Assembly: GCA_934613165.1 (NCBI GenBank)
Contig: CAKTSW010000066.1
Location: 1-7,292 of the forward strand
From: an uncultured Ellagibacter sp.
GTDB taxonomy: Bacteria > Actinomycetota > Coriobacteriia > Coriobacteriales > Eggerthellaceae
Length of the DNA stretch: 7,292 nucleotides
Direction of reading: 5' to 3'
Part shown: piece by piece, positions 5,600 through 7,292 of the stretch
How positions within the stretch are numbered: position 1 is the first letter of the stretch
Layout: each line of letters opens with the position of its first letter
Program-made: the position numbers and the translations under genes
The notes under the pieces: model-generated
What the model was told of the DNA's origin: nothing
Seen by the model: the letters and a program-made list of their open reading frames with translations, nothing else
Databases searched by the model: none

Positions 5600-6340
5600 A
5601 TGGGGATTATCAAAAGAAAAGCCTCTTCGGCTAATGAGCCCACCGAAATAACGGGATCTAAAAGAAAGGTTTCAAAAAAGACAATTGCTGTTGTTGTGAT
5701 TGTCGTCGCTTTAGTATGTTTGGCTGGATCAGGGGGCGGAAAAGCAAATCCCGCATCGCAAGGCTCCGGTTCCTCGAATACAGATAAATCAAGCACAGTG
5801 CAAATCGAAGCCGTAGATAAGAGCGCTCTTAATGAGGCAATTGAAAAGGCCGCAGCCCTCGATCAGTCTGCCTACACGCCAGCTTCCTACTCATCTGTGG
5901 ACGAAGCGCGCATCGCTGCTCAGCAAGTTGCCGATAATGAAGACGCGACAAAGGCAGATGTCGACAAAGCAAAAAACGCTCTCAATTCGGCTCTGGGTAA
6001 ACTCGAAGAGGTATTCGATCCCACAACGTATCAAAGTGTTTCTTATTCAGACGTCGCTCGAAACCCAGACGATTACACAGGCAAGAAACTCGTCTTCACG
6101 GGAAAGGTCCTTCAAGTCGTTGAGGGTGCGGGCACTAATAATCTTCGCATTGCCACAGATGGGAAATACGACGATATCGTCCTTGTCGTCTACAATCCGT
6201 CAATCATGTCGTCGCGCATTCTTGAGGATGATACGGTGACGGTATATGGCAAATGTACGGGTCTTCAAAGCTACAAATCGACGCTTGGCAAGCAAATTTC
6301 AATTCCCGGAATTAGCGCAGTGCAGATTGAGCTATCGTAG
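5600..6340 (+). CDS. Membrane-anchored protein with FIVAR-like and OB-fold-like domains
   Basis: This 246-residue protein begins with a basic cytoplasmic tail (MGIIKRK... SKRKVSKK). One hydrophobic segment follows (about residues 28-43, TIAVVVIVVALVCLAG), then a Gly/Ser/Asn-rich linker (44-66). C40 is not in a good lipobox, so a single-pass anchor is more likely than a lipoprotein. Residues about 75-136 are helical and resemble FIVAR domains (ALNEAIEKAAALDQSAYTP... KADVDKAKNALNSALGKLE). Residues about 145-244 resemble the OB-fold domain of many Gram-positive secreted proteins: YSDVARNPDDYTGKKLVFTG, RILEDDTVTVYGKCTGLQ, YKSTLGKQISIPGISAVQI. The bulk of the protein should face outside the membrane. 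Ligand and function are unknown. GC is visibly low compared with both flanking operons. Only weak promoter candidates were seen upstream. The stop is 30 bases before the HTH gene, so co-transcription is possible. Confidence 0.8.
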   Translation: MGIIKRKASSANEPTEITGSKRKVSKKTIAVVVIVVALVCLAGSGGGKANPASQGSGSSNTDKSSTVQIEAVDKSALNEAIEKAAALDQSAYTPASYSSVDEARIAAQQVADNEDATKADVDKAKNALNSALGKLEEVFDPTTYQSVSYSDVARNPDDYTGKKLVFTGKVLQVVEGAGTNNLRIATDGKYDDIVLVVYNPSIMSSRILEDDTVTVYGKCTGLQSYKSTLGKQISIPGISAVQIELS

Positions 6341-6360
6341 CGAAAATGTCCCAGCCGAAA

Positions 6361-6411
6361 GGAGCTTCTCGTGGATGAGCCTTTGACCGAAGAGCTCCTT
6401 CGGGAGCTTCT
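6361..6411 (+). promoter_or_regulatory. Ribosome-binding site repeat and UUCG hairpin at the start of the HTH gene
   Basis: GGAGCTTCT occurs at 6361-6369, where it contains the ribosome-binding site (AAAGGAG, 6358-6364, six bases before the GTG start). It occurs again at 6403-6411 in the coding sequence. Between them, AGCTCC (6393-6398) can pair with either copy. Pairing with the second copy makes a compact hairpin closed by a C(TTCG)G tetraloop; pairing with the first would hide the ribosome-binding site. The two structures exclude each other. Regulation by this is inference. Confidence 0.4.
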
Positions 6412-6793
6412 TGATTCGCCCGATCCTGCGCGGTTCGCCGACGAACACCACATCAACCACCCGAGCTTGCCGATCTACCTTCAGAACCTCCTCGAGGAGA
6501 AAGGCCTCTCTCGTCCTGCGGTCGTGAAAGCCGCGGGGCTCAACCCCACGTTCGGCTATCAGATATTCATGGGCGACCGCAAGCCGTCGCGCGACAAGCT
6601 CCTGCAGCTCATCTTCGCGATGGGCTGCACGCTCACCGAAGCGAACCGCGTGCTGCGCATTGGCGGGCTTTCCGAGCTGTACTGCAAGAACCGCCGCGAC
6701 GCGATCATCATCTTCTGCATCGACCGCGGCCTCACGCTTGCCGAAACGGAAGAACAGCTCTACGAGTTCGGGGAGCGGACCATCTCGTCGTAA
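6371..6793 (+). CDS. Small helix-turn-helix (XRE-like) regulator paired with a protein kinase
   Basis: This 140-residue protein starts at GTG, set by AAAGGAG six bases upstream. The N-terminus (1-30) is acidic. The central part, LPIYLQNLLEEKGLSRPAVV (33-52) followed by KAAGLNPTFGYQIFMGDRKP (53-72) and SRDKLLQLIFAMG (73-85), matches an XRE/Cro-type helix-turn-helix. The GYQIFMGDRKPSRD part corresponds to the recognition helix and the loop after it. A second helical half (88-136) contains CTLTEANRVLRIGGL and DRGLTLAETEEQLYEFGE, repeated helix-hairpin-like 'LT.AE' elements. It is probably a DNA-binding or adaptor protein acting with the kinase encoded 26 bases downstream. Codon use is GC-rich like the kinase and unlike the FIVAR/OB gene before it. 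The target is unknown; phosphorylation by the kinase is a hypothesis. Confidence 0.78.
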   Translation: MDEPLTEELLRELLDSPDPARFADEHHINHPSLPIYLQNLLEEKGLSRPAVVKAAGLNPTFGYQIFMGDRKPSRDKLLQLIFAMGCTLTEANRVLRIGGLSELYCKNRRDAIIIFCIDRGLTLAETEEQLYEFGERTISS

Positions 6794-6819
6794 GCTCTGC
6801 CCGCTCAAAGGCGATAGGG

Positions 6820-7292
6820 ATGCTACCATTTCATGGTATGGAACCCGACCTTGCCAAACACCTTGAACTCCTTGAACGCGACGCGCGCTATCGCGTCGAT
6901 GCGGTGCTGAAGGAAACCGGTTGCGAGCGCACTGAGAGAGTCTCGTTTGTCGAGGCGGGTGGCGCGGTTTCGGGTCCCTTCATCCGCAAGCGCTTCGCCC
7001 GTGACCAGGGAATCGGCGGCGCGTACGAAAAGCTCGCCGCAGCATGCGAAGCGGGCGCCGCGTTCAAGCATCTCCCGCATGTATACGACTGCCACGACGC
7101 GGGGGAGGAGCGCGTCGTCGTGATGGAGCTCGTGCCGGGCGAAACGCTCGACGCCGTGGTCAAGCGCACCGGCCCCGGCTCCGCACTCGCGATTGACGTG
7201 GGGCTGCGGCTTACCGACGCGCTCGCCGAGCTGCATGGAGCCTTCGACCCGCCCCTCATCCATCGCGACCTCAAGCCGAGCAACATCATGCT
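6820..7292 (+). CDS. Serine/threonine protein kinase, N-terminal part (runs off the window)
   Basis: The frame is open to the end of the window. The visible 157 residues reach the catalytic loop LIHRDLKPSNIM (146-157), with D150 as the catalytic base and N155 for metal binding. This is a Hanks-type kinase signature. GPFIRKRF (52-59) probably supplies the ATP-binding lysine (K57) and E70 in GAYEKLAAA its salt-bridge partner. The hinge is near VVVMELVPGETLDAVV (99-114). The glycine-rich loop before K57 (EAGGAVSG) is shortened and atypical. The ATG at 6820 is chosen because AAAGG lies 8 bases upstream; an in-frame ATG at 6838 would remove six residues and has poor ribosome-binding spacing. The DFG motif, activation loop and any C-terminal or membrane domain are beyond the window. 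The gene probably forms an operon with the HTH gene. Confidence 0.9.
   Translation, partial: MLPFHGMEPDLAKHLELLERDARYRVDAVLKETGCERTERVSFVEAGGAVSGPFIRKRFARDQGIGGAYEKLAAACEAGAAFKHLPHVYDCHDAGEERVVVMELVPGETLDAVVKRTGPGSALAIDVGLRLTDALAELHGAFDPPLIHRDLKPSNIM
6824..6838. repeat. Short inverted repeat at the kinase start
   Basis: TACCAT (6824-6829) and ATGGTA (6833-6838) are perfect inverted repeats with a TTC loop. They lie just inside the coding region if the start is 6820, and cover the ATG at 6838 if that is the start. The repeat could influence start choice. It is short enough to arise by chance. Confidence 0.35.

Overview
The window looks like part of an actinobacterial chromosome, most likely from the class Coriobacteriia (Eggerthella/Gordonibacter-like gut anaerobes). 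The reasons are a GC-rich, tightly overlapping operon for a ferredoxin-dependent 2-oxoacid oxidoreductase, together with a high-GC helix-turn-helix/protein kinase pair. This placement is inferred from gene content and codon style, not from a marker gene.

Left flank (1-2267): three overlapping genes encode the alpha subunit (3' part only), the thiamine-diphosphate beta subunit and the gamma subunit of a VorB/KorA-type 2-oxoacid:ferredoxin oxidoreductase. Each stop codon overlaps the next start by one base. About 190 bases after the last stop, a GAAA-capped hairpin with a T run ends the operon.

Centre (about 2268-6340): an accessory block of visibly lower and uneven GC. It contains a 118-base spaced imperfect inverted repeat, a single-chain GmrSD-like DUF262/DUF1524 nuclease with its own promoter, a short coding relic, and an Abi-like HEPN gene. 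The HEPN gene is bracketed by two copies of a small stem-loop RNA candidate. The two copies share the loop sequence CTGATTCAAGTCAC but differ by compensatory changes in the outer stem. Each has a TATACT box 11-12 bases upstream, and each box is overlapped by an inverted repeat. This is the most interesting part of the window: a probable RNA-antitoxin/HEPN-toxin (AbiF-like) module with a second RNA copy downstream. After a roughly 300-base gene-free stretch comes a membrane-anchored protein with FIVAR-like and OB-fold-like segments.

Right flank (6341-7292): GC rises again. A small HTH-type regulator is followed 26 bases later by a Ser/Thr protein kinase that runs off the window just after its HRDLKPSN catalytic loop. 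The FIVAR/OB gene, the HTH gene and the kinase are on one strand with short gaps and may be co-transcribed.

How it fits together: the metabolic operon and the HTH/kinase pair look like resident chromosome. The DUF262 nuclease and the HEPN/ncRNA module look like a small antiphage defence insertion between them. Family assignments rest on motifs read by eye. No database search was run.
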